From: an uncultured Eubacteriales bacterium
GTDB lineage: Bacteria; Bacillota; Clostridia; Christensenellales; CALVMC01
Assembly: GCA_949296455.1 (NCBI GenBank)
Contig: CASFOZ010000003.1
Location: forward strand, 62,001-126,000
Length of the DNA stretch: 64,000 nt
Direction of reading: 5' to 3'
Each line of letters opens with the position of its first letter. Position 1 is the first letter of the stretch. The position numbers were made by a program, and so were the translations under genes. Of the stretch, positions 10,001 to 18,284 are shown piece after piece. The notes beneath the pieces were generated by a model. It did not search any database. It was not told where the DNA came from and was given only the letters and a program-made list of their open reading frames with translations.

Positions 10001-10767
10001 TAAAATGTTTTTTTGACTTTTTCCAAAGCATTTTTTTCAAGTCTAGAAACCTGAGCCTGTGATATCCCTATTTGTTCCGATATTTCAATTTGTGTTTTAC
10101 CTAAAAAATATCTTAAATAGATTACCGCCTTTTCACGATACGGCAAGTCTTCGAGTGCGTCCCTTAATGCTACTTTTTCAGTCCATTTATCATCGTTGTT
10201 ATTGTCATCGTTGATTTGTTCCATTAAAAGTATGGCATCCTCTCCGTCGTTATAAACAGGTTCATATAAAGAAACCGGGTCGCTTATTGCGTCTAAAGCG
10301 CAACACACTTCGAATTCGGAATAACTTATATCTTCCGCTATTCTTCTTATAGAAGGATTTGTTTGCGTTTCTTTGGAAATTCTTTCTTTTGCCTGCAAAG
10401 CTTTATATGCAATATCTCTCAGCGACCTGCTTACCTTTAAAGAAGAGCCTTCTCGCATGAATCTTCTTATTTCGCCAATTATCATAGGTACCGCATAAGT
10501 TGAAAAGCGAAGGTTAAGAGCTGTATCGAAATTATTTATCGCCTTTATCAATCCTACACAACCGACCTGAAATAAATCATCACTTGAAAACTTGTTGTTT
10601 GAAAATCGCTGAATTATAGAAAGGACTAATCTTATATTGCTTAAAATCAACAACTCTCTTGCATTTTCGTCACCGTTTTGTGCTTTAACAAGGTATTCGT
10701 TACATTGTTTGTTTGTAAGTTTAGGTAACTTTCGGGTATCTAAACCGCAAATATTTACTTTACGCAT
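10000..10767 (-). CDS. sigG: RNA polymerase sporulation sigma factor SigG
   Basis: Late forespore sigma factor. The 255-aa protein begins with the SigG signature VNICGLDTRKLPKL and has LRLVLSIIQRF-like (IRLVLSIIQRF), DDLFQVGCVGLIKAI and FSTYAVPMIIGEIRRFMRE in region 2, SRSLRDIAYKAL and DAISDPVSLYEPVYNDG in region 3, and IEISEQIGISQAQVSRLEK as the region 4 HTH. GGAGG precedes the ATG. It is separated from sigE by 174 bp that contain a candidate sigma-F promoter, as expected for a gene switched on in the forespore. Confidence 0.95.
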   Translation of the reverse strand: MRKVNICGLDTRKLPKLTNKQCNEYLVKAQNGDENARELLILSNIRLVLSIIQRFSNNKFSSDDLFQVGCVGLIKAINNFDTALNLRFSTYAVPMIIGEIRRFMREGSSLKVSRSLRDIAYKALQAKERISKETQTNPSIRRIAEDISYSEFEVCCALDAISDPVSLYEPVYNDGEDAILLMEQINDDNNNDDKWTEKVALRDALEDLPYREKAVIYLRYFLGKTQIEISEQIGISQAQVSRLEKNALEKVKKTF

Positions 10768-10813
10768 ATAGCCTCCAAATATGTAGTAAAATGCAAATAT
10801 CTGCGGATAATAC

Positions 10814-10842
10814 TATTTTTCGCCATAAAAGGAAAAATATAC
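10814..10842 (-). promoter_or_regulatory. Candidate sigma-F promoter of sigG
   Basis: On the minus strand GTATA (10842-10838) matches the sigma-F -35 consensus GYWTA. After 14 bp, GCGAAAAATA (10823-10814) matches 8 of 10 positions of the GGHRARMHTR -10. The location fits known sigma-F control of sigG, but AT-rich DNA makes chance matches likely. Confidence 0.4.
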
Positions 10843-10879
10843 CAAAATTATTTAAATTTGATAACTTAGGTATATTTTT
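10833..10879. repeat. 11-bp inverted repeat upstream of sigG
   Basis: AAAAATATACC at 10833-10843 and GGTATATTTTT at 10869-10879 are perfect inverted copies separated by 25 bp. One arm overlaps the candidate -35 element of sigG. It could be an operator or chance in AT-rich DNA. Confidence 0.5.
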
Positions 10880-10941
10880 TAAATTTAAACAACTTAATAA
10901 TGATTGAAAATCTTATTTGATTATTATAAAATTTAATACAA

Positions 10942-11661
10942 TTAAACCATTTTTGCAATTTCTTTTTTGAGATTAGTTAGTATCTTTTTTTCCAGCCTCG
11001 AAATATAAGACTGCGATATATTCAGCATATCGGCAATTTCTTTCTGTGTTTTTTCTTCCTGTCCTAAAAGTCCGAATCTCATTTTTATTATTTCTCTTTC
11101 TCTTTCCGACAATTTATCGAATGACTTCCAAAGTATTTCCTTTTCTACATTGTTTTCAATATCTTTATAAACACTGTCTGCTTCGCTGCCTAAAATATCG
11201 CTTAACAATAAAACATTTCCTTCCCAATCTACATTTAAAGGTTCATCAAATGAAACTTCACTTTTAAGTTTGGAAGTTTTTCTCAAAAACATAAGTATTT
11301 CGTTTTCGATACATCTGCTTGCATAGGTTGCTAATTTTATATTCTTATTGTTATCGAAAGAATTAACGGCTTTAATAAGTCCTATTGTCCCAACCGAAAT
11401 TAAATCTTCTATATCGGCTTTGGAATTTTCAAATCGTTTTGCTATATATACAACTAATCTTAAATTGTGTTCGATTAATTTCGTTCTTGCGTTCTCATCT
11501 CCCGACGAAGCGAGTTCTATGGCTTCTTTTTCTTCTTCGGGACTAAGCGGAGACGGAAGAGCTTCGCCTCCGCAGATATAATTTACTAAATTTTCTTTTT
11601 TTCTTCCTAAATTGAAAAACGATAAAATGCTTTTCCAGATTTTTTTTATAAACGAAAACAT
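10942..11661 (-). CDS. sigE: RNA polymerase sporulation sigma factor SigE (pro-sigma-E)
   Basis: Early mother-cell sigma factor. The 239-aa protein carries an N-terminal pro-region with an amphipathic membrane-associating helix ([16 protein letters not shown]), then [17 protein letters not shown] as in known SigE, region 2 ([48 protein letters not shown]) and the region 4 HTH ([21 protein letters not shown]). AGGAGGG precedes the ATG. It lies 24 nt downstream of spoIIGA, which encodes the protease that removes the pro-region. Confidence 0.95.
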   Translation of the reverse strand: MFSFIKKIWKSILSFFNLGRKKENLVNYICGGEALPSPLSPEEEKEAIELASSGDENARTKLIEHNLRLVVYIAKRFENSKADIEDLISVGTIGLIKAVNSFDNNKNIKLATYASRCIENEILMFLRKTSKLKSEVSFDEPLNVDWEGNVLLLSDILGSEADSVYKDIENNVEKEILWKSFDKLSEREREIIKMRFGLLGQEEKTQKEIADMLNISQSYISRLEKKILTNLKKEIAKMV

Positions 11662-11685
11662 ATTTCCCTCCTTAAATTTCCTTTC

Positions 11686-12474
11686 TCAACACATTTCTGA
11701 ATGTAATAAAATTTTGAAATTTTTAAATTTATTTTTAGATATTCCGGCGGTTACATTACTGTATTTTTCTTCGAAATTATCTCTTAAAATTCTAATTTCG
11801 TTTATTTCCAATGATTTCATAGTTTGTTGTCCGCCCACGGTTTTCACTGAAAGGGTACCGACTTTTAATACATTTTCTTTTAAAATTTCTTTTCCGAAGT
11901 TTTTATCCAAAACCACTGCCGGAAGTCCGAATTTATCATACAGTTTATTTCCGCTATCGTAAAATCCGTCGCATTTATACTCTTTCTTTCCGACCTTGAT
12001 AATAACTTTCGAATTGGAATTTATTTTAATGTTTTTAATATAATTCAATATTTTCTTAACTGTAAAAATTACGAACATTCCCGCTAAAGCCCCTAATGCG
12101 GGAACAATACTGTTTTGATTTAAAAAATTAAATCCGTCTTTAATTCCGTAATTTAATCCGCAACAAGCGATAACCAATCCGCCTGCAAGAAAGGTATATG
12201 AAACAAATACAATCAATGAAAACAAATATTGTTTGAAATTTTTATATTTCGCATATACTGCGCACATTAAAAAAGCAAGACCTACTTTTATCAGAAATAA
12301 ATATCCGCCGTCTCCTAAATAAGGCATAGCTACTGCAAAGGCTGTTCCGATAAGACACGAAAGAATAATCCTTAATTTATTTAACTCGACTTTTAAGGTT
12401 AAAATAACGGCATAAATCAAAAAATAATTGACAAGCAGATTATTTAAAATAACTGCTTCTATATATACAGTCAT
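11686..12474 (-). CDS. spoIIGA: Sigma-E processing peptidase SpoIIGA
   Basis: Membrane aspartic protease that cleaves pro-sigma-E in the mother cell after a forespore signal. The 262-aa protein has about five N-terminal hydrophobic segments (residues 1-130), starting with the family-typical VYIEAVILNNLLVNYFLIY, then a cytoplasmic protease half with the catalytic DSGN motif (CDGFYDSGNKLYD). It lies directly upstream of its substrate gene sigE and downstream of ftsZ, the usual order. There is no Shine-Dalgarno before the ATG; a TAAAAT hexamer ends exactly 6 nt upstream (see findings). Confidence 0.93.
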   Translation of the reverse strand: MTVYIEAVILNNLLVNYFLIYAVILTLKVELNKLRIILSCLIGTAFAVAMPYLGDGGYLFLIKVGLAFLMCAVYAKYKNFKQYLFSLIVFVSYTFLAGGLVIACCGLNYGIKDGFNFLNQNSIVPALGALAGMFVIFTVKKILNYIKNIKINSNSKVIIKVGKKEYKCDGFYDSGNKLYDKFGLPAVVLDKNFGKEILKENVLKVGTLSVKTVGGQQTMKSLEINEIRILRDNFEEKYSNVTAGISKNKFKNFKILLHSEMC

Positions 12475-12486
12475 AAAAATATTTTA
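12472..12486 (-). promoter_or_regulatory. Start region of spoIIGA: TAAAAT 6 nt from ATG, no SD
   Basis: TAAAAT on the minus strand (12486-12481) is followed by six nucleotides and the ATG at 12474. The -35 position (about 12509-12504, AAGTAA) matches poorly, which would fit an activator-dependent promoter. No Spo0A box was recognised here. Confidence 0.4.
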
Positions 12487-12545
12487 TTATCTAAATTGAA
12501 ATTTTACTTTCCTTTTATGTCTTAAAATATAAATTTTTAAAATAA

Positions 12546-12571
12546 AAAACGCACTTTTTAAAGTGCGTTTT
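12546..12571 (-). terminator. ftsZ terminator
   Basis: AAAACGCACTTT at 12546-12557 pairs with AAAGTGCGTTTT at 12560-12571 and ends in T residues on the minus strand. It lies 20-50 nt after the ftsZ stop and separates ftsZ from spoIIGA. The symmetric flanks could also work in the other direction. Confidence 0.8.
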
Positions 12572-12593
12572 ATATATTTGAAATTGACTTTAA

Positions 12594-13748
12594 TTATTTA
12601 TCTTTATTTCTTTGCAGAGCTCTTATAAAAGGAGGAAGTTTGTCAAAATTAAGTCTTCCGTTTTCCACTGCTCTCTGTTTGGGCGGAGAATAGGATTCTT
12701 CTTCGTCTTCGATATATGAAACCGAAGCCGGCTCTCTTCTGACTTCATTTTCAGGTTTAACTTCCGGAATTTCCTGCTGAATAGTTCCCGAAACAGCGTT
12801 TCCGAATCTTGTAGCAATAACTGTTACCGAAACTTTGTCCCCGAAATGGCTGTCAATTCCGGCTCCGAAAATAATATTTGCGTTATCGTCGAGAACTTCT
12901 TTTATTTGATCGCAAATTTCGGCAGCTTCATTCATGGTAAAGTCTACGCCGCCCTGACAAGAAATAATTGCGGCTTTTGCACCTTCGATTGAAGTTTCCA
13001 ATAAAGGACTTGCAACGGCTTTTCTTACCGCTTTTATTGCTCTGTCCTCGCCTTCCGCTAAGCCGAATCCGATATGGGCAAGACCTGCGTTAGAAATAAT
13101 TGTTTTTACATCGGCAAAGTCGAGATTGACCATAGAAGGTATAGAAATTAAATCGGATATACCTTGAATACTCTGTCTTAAAACATCGTCGGCAACCTGG
13201 AAGGCTTCAACCAAGGTAACCGATTTAGGAAGAATGGAACGAAGTTTGTCGTTAGGAATAACAAGAAGTGTATCGACATACTCTGCAAGTTTTCTTATTC
13301 CCATTTCCGCATTGGCAGCTCTTGTGGAACCTTCGAAAGAGAAAGGCTTTGTAACTATCGCAATAGTTAAAATACCCATTTTTCTTGCGATACTTGCGAC
13401 AACGGGTGCAGCACCCGTTCCGGTACCACCGCCCATGCCGGCGGTTATAAACAATAAATCGGTATCTTTAAGATATTCGGTAATTTCGTCTTTACTTTCT
13501 TCTGCAGCTTGCTGACCGATAAGCGGATCTGCTCCTGCGCCGAGTCCTCTTGTAATGGCTTGTCCTATCTGAATTTTTTTGTTGGCCTGCGACAAGTAAA
13601 GAGCTTGTTTATCGGTATTAATCGAACAAAACTCCGCAGTAGTAATATTTGCGGTAATCATTCTGTTGACAGCGTTGTTACCGCCTCCGCCTATACCTAT
13701 GACTTTAATTTTTGTAACATTAAAATTAGGCGTCTTTAAATCCTCCAT
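12594..13748 (-). CDS. ftsZ: Cell division protein FtsZ
   Basis: Tubulin-like GTPase that forms the Z-ring. The 384-aa protein has IGIGGGGNNAVNRM at the N-terminus, the tubulin signature GGGTGTGAAPVVA near residue 105, IPNDKL, and the T7-type loop NLDFADVKTI. A variable linker (about 315-360) leads to the conserved C-terminal peptide, here LPPFIRALQRN, which binds FtsA and other partners. AGGAGG lies in front of the ATG, and the gene is 11 nt downstream of ftsA, so the two are cotranscribed. Confidence 0.98.
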   Translation of the reverse strand: MEDLKTPNFNVTKIKVIGIGGGGNNAVNRMITANITTAEFCSINTDKQALYLSQANKKIQIGQAITRGLGAGADPLIGQQAAEESKDEITEYLKDTDLLFITAGMGGGTGTGAAPVVASIARKMGILTIAIVTKPFSFEGSTRAANAEMGIRKLAEYVDTLLVIPNDKLRSILPKSVTLVEAFQVADDVLRQSIQGISDLISIPSMVNLDFADVKTIISNAGLAHIGFGLAEGEDRAIKAVRKAVASPLLETSIEGAKAAIISCQGGVDFTMNEAAEICDQIKEVLDDNANIIFGAGIDSHFGDKVSVTVIATRFGNAVSGTIQQEIPEVKPENEVRREPASVSYIEDEEESYSPPKQRAVENGRLNFDKLPPFIRALQRNKDK

Positions 13749-13759
13749 TGTTTTTCCTC

Positions 13760-14911
13760 CTAAATGAATTTGAGTAATTTAGTAATAATATTTTCTTTTT
13801 CAATCGACCTACCAGATATATCGAGCATTCCCATAGTTGTCGATAGTGAAGGCTTATTATACATAGGAATATTTGAAGCAATTATTTCGACAGGTCTTCT
13901 CACTACTTTTGAAAGTTCGTCTTTTGCTCCTCTAATGTTGCTTATTCCCCCGCCTGTAAGATTCATAACTATATAACGGGGACATTCGTATTTGAAAGCA
14001 GCCATAGCCTCGTTAATGCAGACGCCGAGACTGCCTATTACCTCTGCAACGATTTCGTTTACTTCCTCGACGAGAAAATCATATCTTTCACCCTGATATT
14101 CGACAGAATAAACTTCGTTATCCGAAGGTTGAAGACTTAGATTGCAAAGAGATTTAAGTTTTGCGGCAATATCGAAATCTATTTCAAATCTTTCCATAAG
14201 TTCGGCGATAATATTTCCACCGCCGAAAGAGAAAGAAATCATATCCATAAGTCCGTCGCCTCTTATAAGCATAACGCTGGTGCTTATGTAACCGATATCT
14301 GCAAGAAGAGCGAATTTATCTCTTCTAATAGGTTGAAATAGGTGCATAGCCTCAGCCCAACAAGACGAAGAAAACTCTCTCTTTTTAATACCGAGTTCAT
14401 CTAATATGATATTTATAGTATTAAGGAACATATCGTCGCAAAGTGCGTAAGAAATTAAACCTTTTATTTCATTGCAAACCATTCCTACCGGATTAATGAG
14501 TCTTTCCGAGCCGTTTAAAATGAAATAAATCTGAGAACAATTTATCGGGGTATAGCCCGGGTAATCGTCAAACTTGTTACCTAAGCTATATAAATATTCA
14601 ACATCTTTTTCGCTTATTTTATGAGCTTTGAGAAAGGTATTTTTAACTTCTCTGCAAACAATCTGAGTAAACTCGCCGGGTACGCCTACGAAAAACTTTT
14701 TAATCTGAACTCCTGCCTGATTCTGAGCTATACTCATAGCGGTAATGATAGAGGATTTCAAATTTTCAGGTTCGAAAAACTCTCCATTGGAATATCCCGC
14801 ATAAGGACACTGCCCTAAACCTTTTACATAGTAAATATCGCTGTCGTTTTTTTCACCGATTAAAACCGTGATGCTTTTCGACCCGATATCCAGAACCGCA
14901 ATATCAGCCAT
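13760..14911 (-). CDS. ftsA: Cell division protein FtsA
   Basis: Actin-like membrane tether for FtsZ. The 383-aa protein has the phosphate-1 loop VLDIGSKSITVLIGE at the N-terminus, a central SHS2-type 1C domain, LLADIGYISTSVMLIRGDG and LTGGGISNIRGAKDEL as phosphate-2 and adenosine motifs, and a short amphipathic C-terminal helix (KENIITKLLKFI) suited to membrane targeting. AAAGGAG precedes the ATG. A strong promoter lies directly upstream, so ftsAZ can be transcribed apart from the long cluster. Confidence 0.95.
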   Translation of the reverse strand: MADIAVLDIGSKSITVLIGEKNDSDIYYVKGLGQCPYAGYSNGEFFEPENLKSSIITAMSIAQNQAGVQIKKFFVGVPGEFTQIVCREVKNTFLKAHKISEKDVEYLYSLGNKFDDYPGYTPINCSQIYFILNGSERLINPVGMVCNEIKGLISYALCDDMFLNTINIILDELGIKKREFSSSCWAEAMHLFQPIRRDKFALLADIGYISTSVMLIRGDGLMDMISFSFGGGNIIAELMERFEIDFDIAAKLKSLCNLSLQPSDNEVYSVEYQGERYDFLVEEVNEIVAEVIGSLGVCINEAMAAFKYECPRYIVMNLTGGGISNIRGAKDELSKVVRRPVEIIASNIPMYNKPSLSTTMGMLDISGRSIEKENIITKLLKFI

Positions 14912-14939
14912 TAAAACTCCTTTCTTTTATAGTTATTTA

Positions 14940-14968
14940 ATTATAATATAAAAGAAAACACTTGTCAA
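14940..14968 (-). promoter_or_regulatory. Strong sigma-A promoter of ftsA-ftsZ with Spo0A-box-like sites
   Basis: On the minus strand TTGACA (14968-14963) and TATAAT (14945-14940) are 17 bp apart, a perfect consensus. On the plus strand CTTGTCAAA covering the -35 matches 8 of 9 positions of the Spo0A box TTTGTCRAA. An opposed TTTGTCG lies immediately upstream, so the pair forms a TTGTC-N4-GACAA inverted repeat. Promoter is firm; Spo0A control is inference. Confidence 0.8.
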
Positions 14969-15037
14969 ACGACAAATTATAATATTTTAATATAGAATTT
15001 TCGTAGATATACAAAATATTAAATCGATATAAAAAAT

Positions 15038-15081
15038 ATTATTGAGCAAAATTTCTTTAAGCAAAATTTATTATTGAGCAA
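15038..15081. repeat. Small direct repeat at the 3' end of ftsQ
   Basis: ATTATTGAGCAA occurs at 15038-15049 and 15070-15081, 32 bp apart. The second copy spans the ftsQ stop codon region, and AGCAAAATTT is also shared. This looks like a local duplication of the ftsQ tail into the ftsQ-ftsA spacer. Confidence 0.6.
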
Positions 15082-15853
15082 TATCTCTGTTTATTTGATG
15101 TACCCAGCCTTTATCGGAACCTTGCCAGATAAGATATCCGAATTTCTTCTGACTGTCGTTAAGATTATTTTGAAATACTGAATAACAACTTGCGAATTGA
15201 TTGTAAATCGAAGTTTCGTCCTGAATATTCTGAAACAAGAAGGTTATACCCTGTCTTGTTTTCAAATCGATATATCCGTCACTGTTAAAGGTAATGCTTT
15301 CAAAAAAGCCTGCAAAACCTTTTTCTATAAAATTAAATTTTTCTGCCGAGGAAATTATATAACCTAAAACTCCGCCTGTGCTGTCGGGAAGTTTATACGA
15401 AATCAGTTCGCTGGCTTTTTTCGTAGTGTCATTGATTATAAAATTTTTAAGAAGAACGATATCGTCGGTTTTTGTTAAATCGGTAAAAGTGTTCAATACT
15501 TTAAGTTCTTTATCCAAAGCAAGATAAACTCCGTTATATTCGAGTGCGAATACTTCTACTCTTTTTGAAATTTTAATTTCCACCGTATTGGGAAAATATC
15601 TGCTGACAGAATCGACTTTTATTAAAGGAAAAGCCGCTTCGATATTTTCGATAACTTTACTTTCGCTTAAAGAGAATATACTCAGTCCTAACTTGATATT
15701 TGAACTTTCTATAATTTCGCTTTCAGAATAAACGAGCTCCGAACTTGTATTGACTACATTTATTTTGGAAACGACAAAAACAGCACAGAACAAAACAAGT
15801 ATTAATACCAAAACGGCTAAAACAGAAAATATAATTATTAATCTTTTGTTCAT
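15071..15853 (-). CDS. ftsQ: Cell division protein FtsQ/DivIB
   Basis: Bitopic divisome protein that bridges early and late septal components. The 260-aa protein has one N-terminal membrane helix (residues 4-28), followed by a POTRA-type domain (VSKINVVNTSSELVYSESEIIE, then VIENIEAAFPLIKVDSVSRYFPNTVEIKISKRVEV) and the extracellular FtsQ/DivIB core. The gene starts 17 nt after murA with a weak SD. The position just before ftsA is conserved. Confidence 0.9.
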   Translation of the reverse strand: MNKRLIIIFSVLAVLVLILVLFCAVFVVSKINVVNTSSELVYSESEIIESSNIKLGLSIFSLSESKVIENIEAAFPLIKVDSVSRYFPNTVEIKISKRVEVFALEYNGVYLALDKELKVLNTFTDLTKTDDIVLLKNFIINDTTKKASELISYKLPDSTGGVLGYIISSAEKFNFIEKGFAGFFESITFNSDGYIDLKTRQGITFLFQNIQDETSIYNQFASCYSVFQNNLNDSQKKFGYLIWQGSDKGWVHQINRDIAQ

Positions 15854-15869
15854 TTTCGTTTTATCTCGA

Positions 15870-17120
15870 TTAAACTTTTATTATCTCCGCTCCGAGTTTC
15901 GCAAGATTGTCTTCGAAATTTTCATATCCTCTTTCGATATGGTAAATATCGTTTACGGTAGTAAGTCCCTGTGCGCTTAAAGCAGCAATTACAAGAGCCG
16001 CTCCTCCCCGCAAATCTTTTGCATAAACATCGGCACCGCTCAACCTGTCTACCCCGTTAACAACTGCCATTCTGCCTTCTACAACTATATCGGCACCCAT
16101 TTTAATAAGCTCGGGTACATGGTTGAATCTAGTTTCGAAAATGTTTTCGACTATTTTCGTCGTACCTTTGCATACGCAAGACAATGCCATAAGCTGTGCT
16201 TGCAAATCCGTAGGAAAACCGGGATAATACATTGTTTCGACTTTCCCGAGAGAATTCAGTCTCCCGTCAGAGCTTATTATTATTTTATCATTTAATGAAG
16301 TTATTTTGCAACTGTTTTTATTGAGTTTGGAAGTAAGAGAAAATATATGTTCGGGATTAACATTATCGATTTCTATCTCACCGCCGCAAACCGCACCCGC
16401 TATAAGATAGGTTCCTGCCGATATGCGGTCGGAAATAGGAACATGTTCACCGCCGTGTAATTTCTTTACTCCTTCGATTTCTATTATACTGCTTCCGGCA
16501 CCTTTTATTTTAGCGCCCATTTTGTTAAGAAGATTTTGAAGGTCAACTATTTCAGGTTCTTTTGCGGGATTTCTTACGGTAGTTTTACCTTCCGCCATAA
16601 CGGCAGCCATCATTATATTTTCGGTAGCCCCTACGCTGGGAATATCGAGTTGAATATCGGCGCCTTTTATTTTATCGACGCTGCAATATATGTAACCGTA
16701 TTTTTCTTCGATTTTTATATTTAGTTCCTGTAATGCTTTAAGGTGAATATCTATAGGTCTTAATCCTATATCGCAGCCGCCCGGATAAGCAATTTTCGCT
16801 TTTCTGCATCTTGTCAGAAGAGAACCCATAAGAAACAGCGAGGAGCGAAGTTCCTTTGCAAGGTCAATGGGAATTTCGTTACAGAACATATCGCTGCTGT
16901 CTAAAATTATGGTATCTTTTTGGTGAGTTACTTTACAGCCTAAATTTACTATTATTTTGCACATATTCCGAACATCTGAGATTTCGGGACAATTATGTAT
17001 TATTACGGGCTCATCCGTCAATAAGCAAGTAGCAAGAAGCGGAAGTACGGAATTTTTCGCTCCGTTTATGTTTACCTTTCCGTATAATTTTTTTCCGCCG
17101 TTTATTATATATTTACTCAT
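15870..17120 (-). CDS. murA: UDP-N-acetylglucosamine 1-carboxyvinyltransferase
   Basis: First committed step of peptidoglycan synthesis: enolpyruvyl transfer from PEP to UDP-GlcNAc in the cytoplasm. The 416-aa protein has GKVNINGAKNSVLPLLAT at the N-terminus, YPGGCDIGLRPIDIH with the PEP-binding cysteine targeted by fosfomycin, and a C-terminal DLRGGAALVIAALSAQG. An in-frame TTG at 17135 exists, but GAGGAG 7 nt before the ATG at 17120 decides the start. In related clusters murG, murB or murC occupies the ftsW-ftsQ interval; here it is only murA. Confidence 0.95.
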   Translation of the reverse strand: MSKYIINGGKKLYGKVNINGAKNSVLPLLATCLLTDEPVIIHNCPEISDVRNMCKIIVNLGCKVTHQKDTIILDSSDMFCNEIPIDLAKELRSSLFLMGSLLTRCRKAKIAYPGGCDIGLRPIDIHLKALQELNIKIEEKYGYIYCSVDKIKGADIQLDIPSVGATENIMMAAVMAEGKTTVRNPAKEPEIVDLQNLLNKMGAKIKGAGSSIIEIEGVKKLHGGEHVPISDRISAGTYLIAGAVCGGEIEIDNVNPEHIFSLTSKLNKNSCKITSLNDKIIISSDGRLNSLGKVETMYYPGFPTDLQAQLMALSCVCKGTTKIVENIFETRFNHVPELIKMGADIVVEGRMAVVNGVDRLSGADVYAKDLRGGAALVIAALSAQGLTTVNDIYHIERGYENFEDNLAKLGAEIIKV

Positions 17121-17168
17121 AACCGTACTCCTCAAAGAAAGTGAATACTACATACTATGGCGAAAAAT

Positions 17169-18284
17169 TTATTTGTGTGATTGAGCGCAAACTGCCTGTA
17201 AAATGCCCACTGACGCCATAAAACAGATTAAAGACGAACCGCCCGAACTTATGAACGGCAAAGGCACGCCGGTAGGCGGTATCATTCCGCTTACGACGCA
17301 AAGATTAATTACAGTCTGAACTGCGATAACCGCCGTTACTCCCGTTGCGAGATAGCATGAAAATCTTGTTTTTGCATTGATTGCTATTTTTATTCCTCTG
17401 TAAATAATAATTACAAAAGCGATAATTACCAATAAAGCTCCGAAGAGACCTAATTCTTCGCAAATTATGGAAAAAATAAAATCCGATTCGGAAAAAGGAA
17501 GGAATAGATATTTCTGACGGGAATTAAAAAGACCTAACCCGAAAAATCCACCCGAACCGATTGCGTAATATGATTGAATAAGCTGATACCCTTCTTGAAG
17601 AGGCGAAGCCCAAGGGTCCATAAAAGCAAGCAGTCTTTTAAGTCTGTAAGGCTCGGCAATAATAAGCACGGGAATAAGCGCCAAAACAGGCAGCACCAAA
17701 AGAGCGATTTTTTTAAAGTTTATTCCCGCAACAAGAAGCATTATGAATGTCACCGCAAGCACGCACAAGGTAATGCTCATATTCGGTTCCAGCATTATGA
17801 GAAGACAAGTAACTGCGCTTGCGCCTATTACTGCAAGGATATTTTTCCACTTGTTTCCGTCTTTATCGGAAAGAAAGGAAGCAATAAAAAAAACTAAAAG
17901 AAATTTTGCAAATTCGGAAGGCTGAACGGTAAACAGTCCCAAATTAATCCAACGCTTTGCGCCGTAATTTTCAACACCTATTACAGGAATGAATACCAAT
18001 GAAAGCAATATGTAGGAAACGATAAGATAAATCCATTTATATTTTTTAATTTTATCGGTATTGCATCTTCCGACGAAAAACATAATAATAAAACCTGCGA
18101 CAAAGGCAGCCGCTTGTTTCGAAACATAATAAAATTCACCGAGTCCGTCCCTTATCGCCGAATAACTGCTTGCACTGTAAAGAATAACGAGTCCGAAAAG
18201 ACATAATAAAGTTACCGTATAGAATAAAGTTTTGTCGGCTATATAACTTTTTTTTAAATCAAACGGTTTTTTACTAAATTGCAA
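17169..18284 (-). CDS. FtsW/SpoVE/RodA-family lipid II polymerase
   Basis: SEDS-family peptidoglycan glycosyltransferase that works with a class B PBP. The 371-aa protein has ten or so hydrophobic segments and family motifs GAKRWINLGLFTVQPSEFAK, GYQLIQSYYAIGSGG, FSESDFIFSIICEELG and GVPLPFISSGGSSL. The probable TTG start at 18284 (AAAGGGG 9 nt upstream) overlaps murD by 31 nt. In Bacillus spoVE occupies this exact place; with no second copy in view, FtsW versus SpoVE cannot be decided. Confidence 0.92.
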   Translation of the reverse strand: MQFSKKPFDLKKSYIADKTLFYTVTLLCLFGLVILYSASSYSAIRDGLGEFYYVSKQAAAFVAGFIIMFFVGRCNTDKIKKYKWIYLIVSYILLSLVFIPVIGVENYGAKRWINLGLFTVQPSEFAKFLLVFFIASFLSDKDGNKWKNILAVIGASAVTCLLIMLEPNMSITLCVLAVTFIMLLVAGINFKKIALLVLPVLALIPVLIIAEPYRLKRLLAFMDPWASPLQEGYQLIQSYYAIGSGGFFGLGLFNSRQKYLFLPFSESDFIFSIICEELGLFGALLVIIAFVIIIYRGIKIAINAKTRFSCYLATGVTAVIAVQTVINLCVVSGMIPPTGVPLPFISSGGSSLICFMASVGILQAVCAQSHK

